A stretch of 64,000 bases of DNA from Borreliella spielmanii (GTDB lineage Bacteria > Spirochaetota > Spirochaetia > Borreliales > Borreliaceae). Below, piece after piece: positions 27,648 through 36,703 of the stretch; positions within the stretch are counted from its first letter, which is position 1, and every line of letters starts with the position of its first letter. The position numbers and the translations under genes are program-made. The notes under the pieces are model-generated. The model was not told where the DNA came from, searched no databases, and saw nothing but the letters and a program-made list of their open reading frames with translations. The stretch spans positions 62,001-126,000 of the forward strand of contig NZ_JACHFA010000002.1 in NCBI RefSeq assembly GCF_014201705.1, in the 5' to 3' direction.

Positions 27648-27653
27648 TACAAT
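27625..27653 (+). promoter_or_regulatory. Strong promoter for rplM-rpsI
   Basis: A perfect TTGACA (27625-27630), a 17-base spacer (27631-27647) and TACAAT (27648-27653). The -35 box and spacer are the last codons of the preceding gene, and the -10 starts directly after its stop. The message would begin near 27660, 40 bases before the rplM ATG. Confidence 0.75.
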
Positions 27654-27699
27654 GAATAAGATTTATGCATAAAATTATATGTAAGGGTAATGTACTATT

Positions 27700-28164
27700 A
27701 TGAATAAGATAACCAATAATGTTACGATTTGGATTAAGCCAAAGACTGTTGAGAAAAAATGGTATGTAATTGATGCAGCAGACAGAGTTTTAGGTAAAGT
27801 TGCTGTGGATGTTGTTAGAATTTTAAGAGGTAAGCATAAAGCTTATTATACTCCGCATCAGGATTTAGGTGACAATGTTATTGTTATTAATGCTTCTAAG
27901 GTTAGGCTGACAGGTAAAAAATATCAACAAAAGCTTTATTATAGGCATTCAAGATATCCAGGAGGTCTTTATTCTGACACTTTTAGAACATTGTCAGAAA
28001 GAAAGCCTTGTGCGCCTCTTGAGATTGCTATTAAAGGTATGTTGCCAAAAGGTCCTTTAGGGCGTGATCTTTTTAGAAATTTAAAAGTCTTTTCTGGTTC
28101 AGAGCATACTCTTAAAGCTCAAAATCCTATAAAGCTAGAAGCTAATTTAAGAGAGGTAAGATGA
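27700..28164 (+). CDS. rplM: 50S ribosomal protein L13
   Basis: Large-subunit protein, one of the early assembly proteins. At 154 aa it is slightly longer than the usual 142-145 because of an N-terminal extension of about ten residues. The L13 core is clear: [18 protein letters not shown] (about 22-39), then the KxYYxHSxYPGG motif and [18 protein letters not shown] near 109-126. A conserved gene pair with rpsI, overlapping it by 4 bases (ATGA). It has its own strong promoter at 27625-27653. Confidence 0.97.
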   Translation: MNKITNNVTIWIKPKTVEKKWYVIDAADRVLGKVAVDVVRILRGKHKAYYTPHQDLGDNVIVINASKVRLTGKKYQQKLYYRHSRYPGGLYSDTFRTLSERKPCAPLEIAIKGMLPKGPLGRDLFRNLKVFSGSEHTLKAQNPIKLEANLREVR

Positions 28165-28571
28165 AAAAATCAAATTTTAGTAATGTTAATTTATCAATGG
28201 GAACTGGTAGGAGAAAATCTTCTGTTGCTAGAGTTTACATTAGAGAGGGTAGTGGCAATATTAAAGTAAATAATAGAGACTTTGACTCTTACATCCAACT
28301 TGAAAATTTAAGAACAATGGCGCTATCGCCTTTATTTTTAACAAATACGCTTGGCAAATATGATCTTTATATTAATGTTTATGGGGGAGGAATCTCAGGT
28401 CAATCGGGAGCAATAAGGCATGGTATTTCAAGAGCTCTTTTTGAGCTTGATGAATCTAATAAGATGATTTTGAGATCTAATGGGTTTTTAACAAGAGATT
28501 CAAGGAAAGTTGAACGTAAAAAATTTGGGAAGAAGAAGGCTCGAAAAAGTTTTCAATTTTCTAAAAGATAA
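28161..28571 (+). CDS. rpsI: 30S ribosomal protein S9
   Basis: Small-subunit protein of 136 aa. The S9 hallmarks [14 protein letters not shown] (about 15-28), [19 protein letters not shown] (about 76-94) and the basic C-terminal tail ending SKR, which reaches the P-site tRNA, are all present. Translation is coupled to rplM through a 4-base overlap. It is followed by a hairpin terminator shared with the convergent enolase gene. Confidence 0.98.
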   Translation: MKKSNFSNVNLSMGTGRRKSSVARVYIREGSGNIKVNNRDFDSYIQLENLRTMALSPLFLTNTLGKYDLYINVYGGGISGQSGAIRHGISRALFELDESNKMILRSNGFLTRDSRKVERKKFGKKKARKSFQFSKR

Positions 28572-28605
28572 TTTTATTTTTATACATTTTACATTTTTTT
28601 AAAGC

Positions 28606-28631
28606 AAAAAAAATCCCTTATACAGGGATTT
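28606..28631. terminator. Bidirectional terminator between rpsI and eno
   Basis: An 8-bp perfect stem, AAATCCCT (28611-28618) and AGGGATTT (28624-28631), with a 5-base loop. An A-run (28606-28613) makes a strong U-tract for the leftward eno transcript, while the + side has only a weaker AATTTATTT. It sits 40 bases after the rpsI stop and 3 bases after the eno stop. Confidence 0.75.
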
Positions 28632-28634
28632 AAT

Positions 28635-29936
28635 TTATTTCTGCTTAATGGAATAAAAGACGTTTTTACCGTGATATTCGGCAGTTGTTTCTAATTCTTC
28701 TTCTATTCTTATGAGTTGATTGTATTTTGCTATTCTATCTGTTCTTGAGAGTGAGCCAGTTTTGATTTGACCTGTTCCAAGAGCTACTACAAGATCAGCT
28801 ATTGTTGTATCTTCTGTTTCTCCTGACCTATGGGAAACTATTGCTGTGTATCCCGCTTTTTTGGCCATTTCCACAGCTTCAAATGTTTCTGTTAGTGTTC
28901 CAATTTGATTAACCTTGATAAGAATTGAATTGGCAATTCCCATTTCGATTCCTTTTTTAAGAAATGAGGTATTTGTCACAAATAAATCATCCCCAACAAG
29001 TTGTATTTTGTTTCCAATTTTATCTGTAAGTTTTTTCCATCCATCCCAATCTTCTTCGGCCATGCCATCTTCAATTGAAATAATTGGATATTTTTCTACC
29101 CATTTTGACCAATATTCAACCATTTGTTCAGAAGTAAGCTCTTCTTTTGTTGACCATTTAAGCACATATTTTTTTGTTTTTGGATCATAAAGCTCAGATG
29201 TTGCTGGATCAAGAGCTATTGATATATCTTTTCCAGGCTCATATCCCGCTTTTTTTATTGCTTCTATAATCATCTCGCAGGCTTCTTCGTTTGATTTTAA
29301 ATTTGGGGCAAATCCTCCTTCATCTCCAACAGAAGTTGCATATCCTTTTCCATTTAGAATGCCTTTTAGTGTGTGAAAAACCTCTACTGACATTCTTATT
29401 GCTTCGCTGAAAGTTTTTGCTCCTATTGGCATTATCATGAACTCCTGAAAGTCAACAGAGTTGTCAGAATGTGCGCCACCATTAATAATATTGCACATAG
29501 GTGTAGGCAAGATATTGGCTTTGTACGCTCCAAGATATTGATAAACCTTAAGCCCAAGGTACTTTGCGGCAGCTTTAGCTGTAGCCATTGAAACCGCTAA
29601 TATTGCATTAGCACCAAGCTTTTCTTTTGTGGGGGTGCCATCAAGTTCAAGCATTTTTCTGTCGATTGCAACTTGATTTAAGGCGCTCATACCTTCGAGT
29701 TCTGGGGCAATTATGTTTTTTATATTTTCAATTGCTTTTAAAACCCCTTTTCCCATATATACAGATTTATCACCATCTCTAAGCTCAACAGCTTCGTTAA
29801 TTCCTGTTGATGCACCTGATGGTACGGCAGATCTTCCGCAAGTTCCATCTTCTAAAATGACATCAGTCTCAACTGTTGGATTCCCCCTAGAATCAATAAT
29901 TTGTCTTGCTTTGATTTTATAAATGTGAAAACCCAT
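28635..29936 (-). CDS. eno: Enolase
   Basis: Converts 2-phosphoglycerate to phosphoenolpyruvate. From the ATG at 29936 the protein is 433 aa, the family size. An in-frame extension upstream to 30026 exists but has no homology, and GAGGAGT directly before 29936 fixes the start. [30 protein letters not shown] (catalytic region), [14 protein letters not shown] and SHRSGETED follow the standard order, with the metal-binding Asp and Glu residues intact. Enolase is also reported on the Borrelia surface as a plasminogen receptor; no signal peptide is present. It is divergent from P26. Confidence 0.97.
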   Translation of the reverse strand: MGFHIYKIKARQIIDSRGNPTVETDVILEDGTCGRSAVPSGASTGINEAVELRDGDKSVYMGKGVLKAIENIKNIIAPELEGMSALNQVAIDRKMLELDGTPTKEKLGANAILAVSMATAKAAAKYLGLKVYQYLGAYKANILPTPMCNIINGGAHSDNSVDFQEFMIMPIGAKTFSEAIRMSVEVFHTLKGILNGKGYATSVGDEGGFAPNLKSNEEACEMIIEAIKKAGYEPGKDISIALDPATSELYDPKTKKYVLKWSTKEELTSEQMVEYWSKWVEKYPIISIEDGMAEEDWDGWKKLTDKIGNKIQLVGDDLFVTNTSFLKKGIEMGIANSILIKVNQIGTLTETFEAVEMAKKAGYTAIVSHRSGETEDTTIADLVVALGTGQIKTGSLSRTDRIAKYNQLIRIEEELETTAEYHGKNVFYSIKQK

Positions 29937-29964
29937 TTTTATACTCCTCATATTATTTATATTA

Positions 29965-29993
29965 TTTACTTTAATGTATGTTTTTAGTATAAT
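29965..29993 (+). promoter_or_regulatory. Candidate promoter for the P26 gene
   Basis: TTTACT (29965-29970), a 17-base spacer and TATAAT (29988-29993). The -10 is perfect. The -35 lies inside the 11-mer TTTACTTTAAT that recurs in other intergenic regions of the window. Confidence 0.5.
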
Positions 29994-30054
29994 GTTAAAA
30001 AGTTTAAATGTGTAGTATCTTGCCAAAAGAATTTGAAGGCTTTGTATATAATTT

Positions 30055-30810
30055 ATGAAAGAAAGATGTTTGTGTTTATTTATTTTTGCAACTTTGTGTG
30101 TTAATAATCTTTTTTCAGATAATTATATAATGTATGATTTTGATTTGAGTTTAAGTGAATTTTTAGAAGTTTCAACAAGAAAAGACAATCTTGAACCCAT
30201 TGTTGATTCTAATCGCATATTATTGTTTTATCCTCCCAATAAGGGCATTAGAAAAATTTTTGCTGCTTTTGATTTTGATCAGTATTCTAAAAAATATTTG
30301 TTCAAAAAAAATGAGTATGGAGTTTTTTTTGTTAAAGTTAATATTCCTCATGGCACAAGCAATATAAAATATAGACTTATTGTAGATGGTGTTTGGACTA
30401 ATGATGAGTATAATAAAAATGTGGTTTATAATGAGGATTTAGTCCCATTTTCTAAAATTGAAGTTGCCAAGGAGAAATCTAGTTATATCTCATTGAGAAA
30501 TCCAATACAATCATATGACAACAATGAAGTTGAAATTTTTTATATCGGTCGTCCTGGACAAATAGTTACAATAGCTGGCAGTTTTAATAATTTTAATCCT
30601 TTTTTAAATAGGCTTGTTGAAAAAGAAGACAATAAGGGAATTTATACTATTAAGCTTAAAAATTTACCTAAGGATAGGATTTATTATTATTTTATTGATT
30701 CTGGTAATAAAGTAATAGATAAAAATAATGTTAATAGAATTAACTTGTACTTTGTTGAAGGTATTGATAATAAAATAGATTTTGAAGTTTCCTATTTTGA
30801 CCATAAGTAA
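30055..30810 (+). CDS. P26: secreted protein with two glycogen-binding-like domains
   Basis: A 251-aa protein (P26, BB0336 by order) with an N-terminal signal peptide (about 1-22, cut near LFS). Two tandem segments resemble the CBM48/AMPK-beta early-set fold: residues about 55-125 (with the [13 protein letters not shown] strand) and about 158-247 ([13 protein letters not shown], then YYYFIDSG and a final strand). Such domains bind alpha-glucans in other proteins; binding here is not shown. The export signal suggests a periplasmic location. The ATG at 30055 has no good ribosome site (GAAGG is 15 bases away) and an in-frame stop lies just upstream, so initiation is probably weak. Confidence 0.8.
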   Translation: MKERCLCLFIFATLCVNNLFSDNYIMYDFDLSLSEFLEVSTRKDNLEPIVDSNRILLFYPPNKGIRKIFAAFDFDQYSKKYLFKKNEYGVFFVKVNIPHGTSNIKYRLIVDGVWTNDEYNKNVVYNEDLVPFSKIEVAKEKSSYISLRNPIQSYDNNEVEIFYIGRPGQIVTIAGSFNNFNPFLNRLVEKEDNKGIYTIKLKNLPKDRIYYYFIDSGNKVIDKNNVNRINLYFVEGIDNKIDFEVSYFDHK

Positions 30811-30823
30811 GTTTTTCAAGTAT

Positions 30824-31795
30824 TTATTTGTTCATTTCATCAAAAAGGTATTTAGATACAAAATGATCTTTTTCTATTTCTTCAAGTTTTGGATGTACTT
30901 GAGTTGATAAATGAATTTTTCTAATGTTTGCTAGGGTTTGTTCGTCTAGTTTTATATTTTTATTTTTTCTTTTTTCGGGGTTGATTTCAGGAATTGATGC
31001 TATTAGCATTTTAGTGTATGGATGAACTGGGTTTGAGAACAGTGTTTCTCTGGGTGCAAGTTCTAGGATAACTCCAAGGTACATTACAGCGATTTTATCA
31101 CTCATATATTTTACTACAGCAAGGTCGTGAGAAATAAATAAATAAGATAAATTGAATTCTTTTTGCAGGGTTTTTAGCAGATTTAAAATTTGAGCTCTGG
31201 TTGATACATCAAGTGCAGAAACAGCTTCATCTAAAAGTAAAAGCTTAGGATTTAAAGCTAACGCTCTAGCAATTCCTATTCTCTGTCTTTGTCCCCCGGA
31301 AAATTCATGAGGATATCTAGATAACATATTTTTATGTAATCCAACAATATCTATTAATTCGTTTACTCTTTGTTCTATTTCCCGTTTTGTTTTTGGAAGA
31401 ATTTTGTTTTCATTGTATATTTCTAGCGGTTCTGCAATTATTTCTTTTATTGTCATTCTTGGGTCAAGCGAAGTATGGGGATCTTGAAACACCATCTGCA
31501 TATCTTTTTTTGTTTTTAAGAGTTCTTTTTTTGAAAGTTCAGTTATGTTTTTTTCGTTAAAGTAAATATTTCCAGAGGTTGGTGTGTAAAGCTGCATTAT
31601 TGAGCGAAGAGTGGTAGATTTGCCGCAGCCAGATTCTCCAACAAGTCCCAAAGTTTTATTTTTTTCAACTTCAAAGCTAACATTGTTTACCGCATTTACT
31701 TTTTGTTTGTTTTTCCAAAATACAAAATCTTCTCCAGTTATGAATGTTTGCATTAAATTTTCTACTTTAAGAATTATTTCTTTTTTACTGCTCAT
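30824..31795 (-). CDS. oppF: Oligopeptide ABC importer, ATPase OppF
   Basis: One of two ATPases powering peptide import. The 323 aa carry Walker A GESGCGKST (about 54-62), Q-loop MVFQDPHTSLDP, signature FSGGQRQR (about 165-172), Walker B LLLLDEAVSALD and an H-loop in LFISHDLAV. The C-terminal oligopeptide-type extension (VHPYTKMLIASIPE) is characteristic. The ATG directly abuts the oppD stop. This is the last gene of the seven-gene opp cluster. Peptides are the main amino-acid source for this auxotroph. Confidence 0.96.
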   Translation of the reverse strand: MSSKKEIILKVENLMQTFITGEDFVFWKNKQKVNAVNNVSFEVEKNKTLGLVGESGCGKSTTLRSIMQLYTPTSGNIYFNEKNITELSKKELLKTKKDMQMVFQDPHTSLDPRMTIKEIIAEPLEIYNENKILPKTKREIEQRVNELIDIVGLHKNMLSRYPHEFSGGQRQRIGIARALALNPKLLLLDEAVSALDVSTRAQILNLLKTLQKEFNLSYLFISHDLAVVKYMSDKIAVMYLGVILELAPRETLFSNPVHPYTKMLIASIPEINPEKRKNKNIKLDEQTLANIRKIHLSTQVHPKLEEIEKDHFVSKYLFDEMNK

Positions 31796-32668
31796 TTAAA
31801 ACTCCTCAATGCTGGTTTTTGTGCTATTAATAGGATTTTCTTTCATCGAATAAAGTTTTTTATTCGGATCGTGTTCTAATGTTAGAATTGATTTTAAAAG
31901 TCCGATAGTGTAAGGGTGTTTAGGATTGTTAAATATTTCCTCTACTGTTCCTTCTTCTACAATTTTTCCTTGATACATGACAGATACTGTATCACAAATT
32001 TCAGCAACAACTGCAAGATCATGAGTTATAAATATGGTAGAAGTATTAAATTTTTTAGATAGGTTTTTGATTAATAATAATATTTGCTCTTGGATTGTAA
32101 CATCAAGGGCTGTTGTCGGTTCATCTGCTATTAATAAGGACGGATGGCAGCTAAGTGCCATGGCAATCATGACTCTTTGCCTCATGCCTCCTGAAAATTG
32201 GTGGGGGAAATGTTTTATTCTTTCTTCTGCGTTTACAACACCAACAGTTTTTAACATTTCTATTGCTTTTTCTTTGGCCTCTTTTTTTCCTAATCTTTGG
32301 TGTAAAATTATTGTCTCTTCAAGTTGAGTTGATATTCTTAAAAATGGGTTTAATGAAGTCATTGGGTCTTGAAATATCATTGATATTTTATTACCTCTGA
32401 TTTTTAAAAGTTCTTTTTCGCTAAGTTTTAACAGATCTTGATTTTCAAATAGTATTTCTCCGCTTTTATATACTGTTGTAAGTTCTGGTAATAATTTTAA
32501 AATAGCCATGCTTGTTACGGATTTTCCACTCCCAGATTCCCCAACGATAGCTCTAATTTCTCCTCTTTTTACAGATAGATTAACATTACTTACGGGATGA
32601 ATTGTTGTATGTTTTAATCTAAAGTCAATTGCTAAATTTTTTATTTCTAATATGTTGTTTTTTTCCAT
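31796..32668 (-). CDS. oppD: Oligopeptide ABC importer, ATPase OppD
   Basis: Partner ATPase of OppF. The 290 aa carry Walker A GESGSGKS (about 38-45), signature FSGGMRQR (about 154-161), Walker B LLIADEPTTALD and an H-loop in IFITHDLAV. It is shorter than the usual 320-340 aa because the C-terminal extension, which in other OppD proteins holds a Cys-rich iron-sulphur motif, is reduced; no such cysteines are seen. The gene lies between oppC and oppF, adjacent to oppF without a gap. Confidence 0.95.
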   Translation of the reverse strand: MEKNNILEIKNLAIDFRLKHTTIHPVSNVNLSVKRGEIRAIVGESGSGKSVTSMAILKLLPELTTVYKSGEILFENQDLLKLSEKELLKIRGNKISMIFQDPMTSLNPFLRISTQLEETIILHQRLGKKEAKEKAIEMLKTVGVVNAEERIKHFPHQFSGGMRQRVMIAMALSCHPSLLIADEPTTALDVTIQEQILLLIKNLSKKFNTSTIFITHDLAVVAEICDTVSVMYQGKIVEEGTVEEIFNNPKHPYTIGLLKSILTLEHDPNKKLYSMKENPINSTKTSIEEF

Positions 32669-32679
32669 TCAATTTCTCC

Positions 32680-33729
32680 TTAGATGCTATCTTTTGGATC
32701 AAACGCATCCCTTAACCCATCACCTAAAAAGTTCATAAATAATAAAAATATTGTCATAACTATAGCTGGAATAAAAACTTTCCATGGATATTCGATAAAT
32801 GTAGCAATTCCATTTTGTACTAATTCTCCCCAGCTTGTCATTGGAGCTGAAATTCCAAGTCCTAAAAAGGATAAAAATGCTTCAGCCATAATAAAGCTTG
32901 GAACCCTTATTGTTGTGAATATAACTATCATTCCAATGCTATTAGGGATTAAGTGTTTTAAAATTATTCTTTGATTTGTTGCGCCGAAAGTTTTGGCTGC
33001 TTGTATAAATTCTGAGCTTGATAGTGATTGTACTTGACCTCGTACAACTCGGGCTACTGTTAACCATGATACAAATGCAAGTGCTATGAATAATCCTATT
33101 ATACTTCTCTCCATTATTGCCATTAGTATTATTACAATAAGTAAATAAGGCAATACGTAAAGAATTTCTATTGTTTTAGTGATTATTTTGTCAGGCAATC
33201 CCCCAAAAAATCCTGCTATTGCTCCTAGAATAGTTCCTATTATCATAGATAAGAAAGCCCCAATAAATCCTACAGAAAGAGAGATTTGACTGCCCTGTAT
33301 TAATCTTGCAAGCAAATCTCTTCCAAGATTGTCTGTGCCAAGCAAATATACTCTTTTATGTATTTTTACTTCCTTTTTATCTATTATTTGAACTTCATTT
33401 TCTATTTTTCTTTTTATGTCTTCTAGTTTTTTTAGTTCGTCTTCATTTATTTCTCTTTTTTCTTTTTTTGCTAATTTTTCAATAAATTTTTTTTCTTTCT
33501 TATACCATAGCTCTCCAGCAGCTTGGAAAGATGGTGGTAAATCGGAATGCTCTACTATTTGAGTATGGTATTTATATATTGGTAATATTGGCTGTAGAAT
33601 AGCAATTAAGATATAAAATCCAATTACAAAAAGACTGCCAAATGCCAGTTTATTTTCTTTAAATCTTGACCATGCTCTTCTTTCGAGTTTAGAATTGTTT
33701 TTTTCATTTTGTTTTTCAAGGCTATTCAT
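32680..33729 (-). CDS. oppC: Oligopeptide ABC importer, permease OppC
   Basis: Inner-membrane permease of 349 aa. One N-terminal helix (about 28-52) is followed by a long charged insert (about 75-115, Lys/Glu-rich) that is larger than usual, and then five helices. GTDNLGRDLLARLIQGSQIS precedes the transport core, and the EAA loop EFIQAAKTFGATNQRIILKH (about 236-255) contacts the ATPases. It pairs with OppB to form the channel. It starts 12 bases after the oppB stop. Confidence 0.95.
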   Translation of the reverse strand: MNSLEKQNEKNNSKLERRAWSRFKENKLAFGSLFVIGFYILIAILQPILPIYKYHTQIVEHSDLPPSFQAAGELWYKKEKKFIEKLAKKEKREINEDELKKLEDIKRKIENEVQIIDKKEVKIHKRVYLLGTDNLGRDLLARLIQGSQISLSVGFIGAFLSMIIGTILGAIAGFFGGLPDKIITKTIEILYVLPYLLIVIILMAIMERSIIGLFIALAFVSWLTVARVVRGQVQSLSSSEFIQAAKTFGATNQRIILKHLIPNSIGMIVIFTTIRVPSFIMAEAFLSFLGLGISAPMTSWGELVQNGIATFIEYPWKVFIPAIVMTIFLLFMNFLGDGLRDAFDPKDSI

Positions 33730-33741
33730 TTTGATTTCCTC

Positions 33742-34662
33742 TTATACTCTTGGATCTAACATTTTATATATAATGTCTGATATTAATATAGAAATAAGCA
33801 ATATTATTGAGTATACCAATAATCCCCCCATTAATACTGGGTAATCTCTGTTTAGTGCAGATTCTGTTATAAACATTCCCATTCCAGCAATTCTAAATAT
33901 TTTTTCGATAACTACGCTTCCAGAGATTATAGCAGCAAATGCTGGACCCACATAGCTTATTACAGGTAGTATTGCTCCTCTTAACATGTGCTTTATAACT
34001 ATCTTTTTAAAGTCCAGCCCTTTTGCACGTGCGGTTCTTACAAAGTCACTCTGTATTATTTCTAACATTGAGCCTCTAATTATTCTTGCGAAAATAGCTA
34101 TATTAGGCATACTAAGAGTTATTATGGGTAAAATTAAATTTGAAAATCCTCCTCTTTCTGTGATCCATCCGGAGGTGTAAAGCAAACCCCATTTAATTGC
34201 AAAAAAGTATTGTAAAATTGGCCCTATTACGAATAGTGGTATAGAAATTCCTAATATTGCTATTGATGTTATTATATAGTCTATATAAGTGTTTTTATAA
34301 ATAGCAGCCAAGATTCCTATTGGTATTCCTATTGATAGCGATATAATGAGGGACATTACCCCAAGAGTAAGTGATTTTGGAAATCCTAATCTTATGTATT
34401 GATTAACAGTAAGGTCTTTCTTTTTTAAAGAAGGTCCCAGGTCTCCTTTGAGAACGTTTGAAATATAGTAAAATGCTTGAATATAAAAAGGTTTGTCAAG
34501 ATGATATTTTTCCATCAATCTTGCTTTTACTTGAGGATCAATAGGTTTTTCAGAATCAAATGGGCTTCCAGGGGCCATTCTCATTACAAAAAAGCATAAA
34601 AAAACTATTGCTAGTAAAGTTGGGATTATTCCTATTAATTTTTTTAAAGTAAACTTTAACAT
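33742..34662 (-). CDS. oppB: Oligopeptide ABC importer, permease OppB
   Basis: Inner-membrane permease of 306 aa with six helices. The N-terminal MRMAPGSPFD motif and the EAA loop DFVRTARAKGLDFKKIVIKH mark the family, and it ends with the typical MLDPRV. AAAGGAG precedes the ATG at 34662. It is preceded by a 290-base gap from oppA3, so it may have a separate promoter or depend on readthrough. Confidence 0.95.
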   Translation of the reverse strand: MLKFTLKKLIGIIPTLLAIVFLCFFVMRMAPGSPFDSEKPIDPQVKARLMEKYHLDKPFYIQAFYYISNVLKGDLGPSLKKKDLTVNQYIRLGFPKSLTLGVMSLIISLSIGIPIGILAAIYKNTYIDYIITSIAILGISIPLFVIGPILQYFFAIKWGLLYTSGWITERGGFSNLILPIITLSMPNIAIFARIIRGSMLEIIQSDFVRTARAKGLDFKKIVIKHMLRGAILPVISYVGPAFAAIISGSVVIEKIFRIAGMGMFITESALNRDYPVLMGGLLVYSIILLISILISDIIYKMLDPRV

Positions 34663-34952
34663 TTTTGCTCCTTTGTAACCTTTGTAATAGATACTGGCAA
34701 CATTATATATTAGTCAATTATATCATATAGTATTTATTGTTTTTCAAGCCATAGTTGATAATTTTTAATGGAATAGAAATTTATTTGCATTGTAATTAGA
34801 AGTTTTTTTAAAAAAAATGTATTTTGCCTTTTTAATTGTTGTTATTTTTACTTTAATCAATAGTATTCTATTGGTTGATATTTAGCTAGTTTTGCTTTTG
34901 TATTAAACTTAAATATTAATTTTAAATTATGTAGAGCTTTTTTAAAAATTAA
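34663..34952. other. Intergenic gap between oppA3 and oppB
   Basis: 290 A+T-rich bases with no supportable ORF. It holds the motif TTTTACTTTAAT (34846-34857), also seen near plsB-like and P26 genes, directly followed by a small inverted repeat (CAATAG at 34858-34863 with CTATTG at 34868-34873). I see no strong terminator after oppA3. Confidence 0.5.
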
Positions 34953-36578
34953 TTAATTGTGTTTTGCATTCTTAATTGGCTTTAATTCAGATAAGTAATA
35001 AACTTCTGATACATTAGGATTCCATCCAGTCCATTTGTCGTTTCTGAAAAGATAGTGTCCAGAATATATGTATATTGGTGCGGCAGGAAAATCTTTTTCA
35101 ATGATTATTGATTCCGCTTTTCTGAGTAATTTTTTTCTTTTTATAGGATCTTTTTCAAAATCCGATTCTCTAACAAGTTTATCAAATTCTAGGTTTGAAT
35201 ATCTGTATGATGCAAGTTGAGAATTTTCACTTGTGAATATTGTGAAGTATGTGTGTGGATCCAAATATTCTCCAATGCGCCCAATTCTTATTATTTCAAA
35301 ATTGCCCGTATTTCTACTATTAGTAAGAACAGGCCAATTTTCATTAGCAAGCATAATATTTATATTTAAAATTTTTTTCCATTGGTCTTGAATAAATGAA
35401 GCAATTTTTTTATGAGTTTCATTTGTATTATATTTTAGCGTTAGCATTGGAAATCCTTTTCCATTAGGATATCCAGCTTGTGTTAAAAGTCTTTTAGATT
35501 TTTCAGGATCAAATAAAGCCAATTTTTTACCATAATTGTAATTTTCAAGGCTAGGAGTTATTTCTCTTGTGGGAACTGTGCCATCATTGAGTACTTTGTA
35601 AGTTAAAGTTTCTCTATCAATAGCTAGCGTTAAAGCTTTTCTAACTCTAGCGTCATCAAGGGGTTTTATTTTTGTATTAAACGAGTATAAATAAATTGCA
35701 TTACTTTTGTGTTGATAATAGTCATTTTGTAGTTTTATTTCATTTACAATGTCTGGAGGGATGCTGTTAAAAATAGCATCGATTTCGTTATTTTTGTACA
35801 TATTGTATACAGTTAGATCATTGTCAGATGTAATGTAGACAAGCTCTTCAAGCTCTACTTCTTTTGCATTGTAATAGTGTTTATTTTTTTCAAATATAAT
35901 TTTTTCATTAGGCAATCTTTTTTTTAATTTAAAAGGACCACTGGTAACCATGTTTTCAGGCTTTGTCCAATTGCCCTTATATTTTTCAATAACATGAATA
36001 GGTACTGGCATGAATGCGTGATGTAGGAGTAATTCAAGAAAATAAGGTTTTGGAGATGTAAGTGTTATTTCTAGTGTTTTGCTATCAATTGCTTTAATTC
36101 CAAGCTCAGAATCAGATACTTTGCCATCAAAATACTCTTGTCCATTTTTTATTATCGATTTAAGCACGTCAACATGTGCAGATTCTGTTTCTTTATTTAA
36201 AATTCTTAAAAAAGATTTTCTTATGCCTTCAGCAGTGATTGAAACTCCATCGCTCCAAACAAGATTATCTCTTAGATAAAATTGATATGTTTTTTTATCT
36301 TTTGAGGCTTCCCAATTTTTAGCAAGCCCAGGCTTTAGTTTTCCCGTTTTAGTATTTAATGCTAAGAGCCCCGAGAATACTTGTTCTAAAATTCTTGCTC
36401 CGATTGTTTCATCTACCAAGTGTGGGTCAAGTGATGAGGGTGCTCCCCCTATGTATACTTTAAATGTTAATTTCTCCTTTTCCGAATTGTTATTACATGT
36501 AATCAAAGATGCGGCAAGCATAATTAGCACTGCTATCTTAATTTTTTTACCAATTTTTTCAGTTTTATTAAAATCCAT
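34953..36578 (-). CDS. oppA: Oligopeptide-binding lipoprotein OppA3
   Basis: Solute-binding protein that delivers peptides to OppBC. The 541 aa have a long charged N-terminus before a signal ending in SLITC (Cys28 lipidated). The family pattern includes GGAPSSLDPH (about 43-52), GPFKLKKR and ALTLAIDRETLTYKVL, and the C-terminus PAAPIYIYSGHYLFRNDKWT is shared with OppA1 and OppA2. The ribosome site is AAAGG. It is the third tandem paralogue, divided from OppA2 by a terminator. Confidence 0.95.
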   Translation of the reverse strand: MDFNKTEKIGKKIKIAVLIMLAASLITCNNNSEKEKLTFKVYIGGAPSSLDPHLVDETIGARILEQVFSGLLALNTKTGKLKPGLAKNWEASKDKKTYQFYLRDNLVWSDGVSITAEGIRKSFLRILNKETESAHVDVLKSIIKNGQEYFDGKVSDSELGIKAIDSKTLEITLTSPKPYFLELLLHHAFMPVPIHVIEKYKGNWTKPENMVTSGPFKLKKRLPNEKIIFEKNKHYYNAKEVELEELVYITSDNDLTVYNMYKNNEIDAIFNSIPPDIVNEIKLQNDYYQHKSNAIYLYSFNTKIKPLDDARVRKALTLAIDRETLTYKVLNDGTVPTREITPSLENYNYGKKLALFDPEKSKRLLTQAGYPNGKGFPMLTLKYNTNETHKKIASFIQDQWKKILNINIMLANENWPVLTNSRNTGNFEIIRIGRIGEYLDPHTYFTIFTSENSQLASYRYSNLEFDKLVRESDFEKDPIKRKKLLRKAESIIIEKDFPAAPIYIYSGHYLFRNDKWTGWNPNVSEVYYLSELKPIKNAKHN

Positions 36579-36648
36579 CTTAACCTTTCCCCCAATTATA
36601 ATTATTTATAAAGTTTAAGCTATCTTTTTTTTAGAAGAAAGTCAATAA

Positions 36649-36686
36649 AAAAATCGCCTATAAAAATAAATTAATAGACGATTTTT
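36649..36686 (-). terminator. Terminator after oppA2
   Basis: A 12-bp stem with one mismatch (36649-36661 with 36674-36686; arms contain ATCG and CGAT), followed on the minus strand by a T-run formed by the A-run at 36647-36653. It lies 17 bases after the oppA2 stop and should limit readthrough into oppA3. Confidence 0.65.
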
Positions 36687-36703
36687 ATTTAATTAAAGAT
36701 TAT

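Noticed and set aside
28635..30026. Longer enolase start at 30026
   Set aside because: The extra 30 residues are not part of the family and no ribosome site supports them; GAGGAGT precedes ATG 29936.
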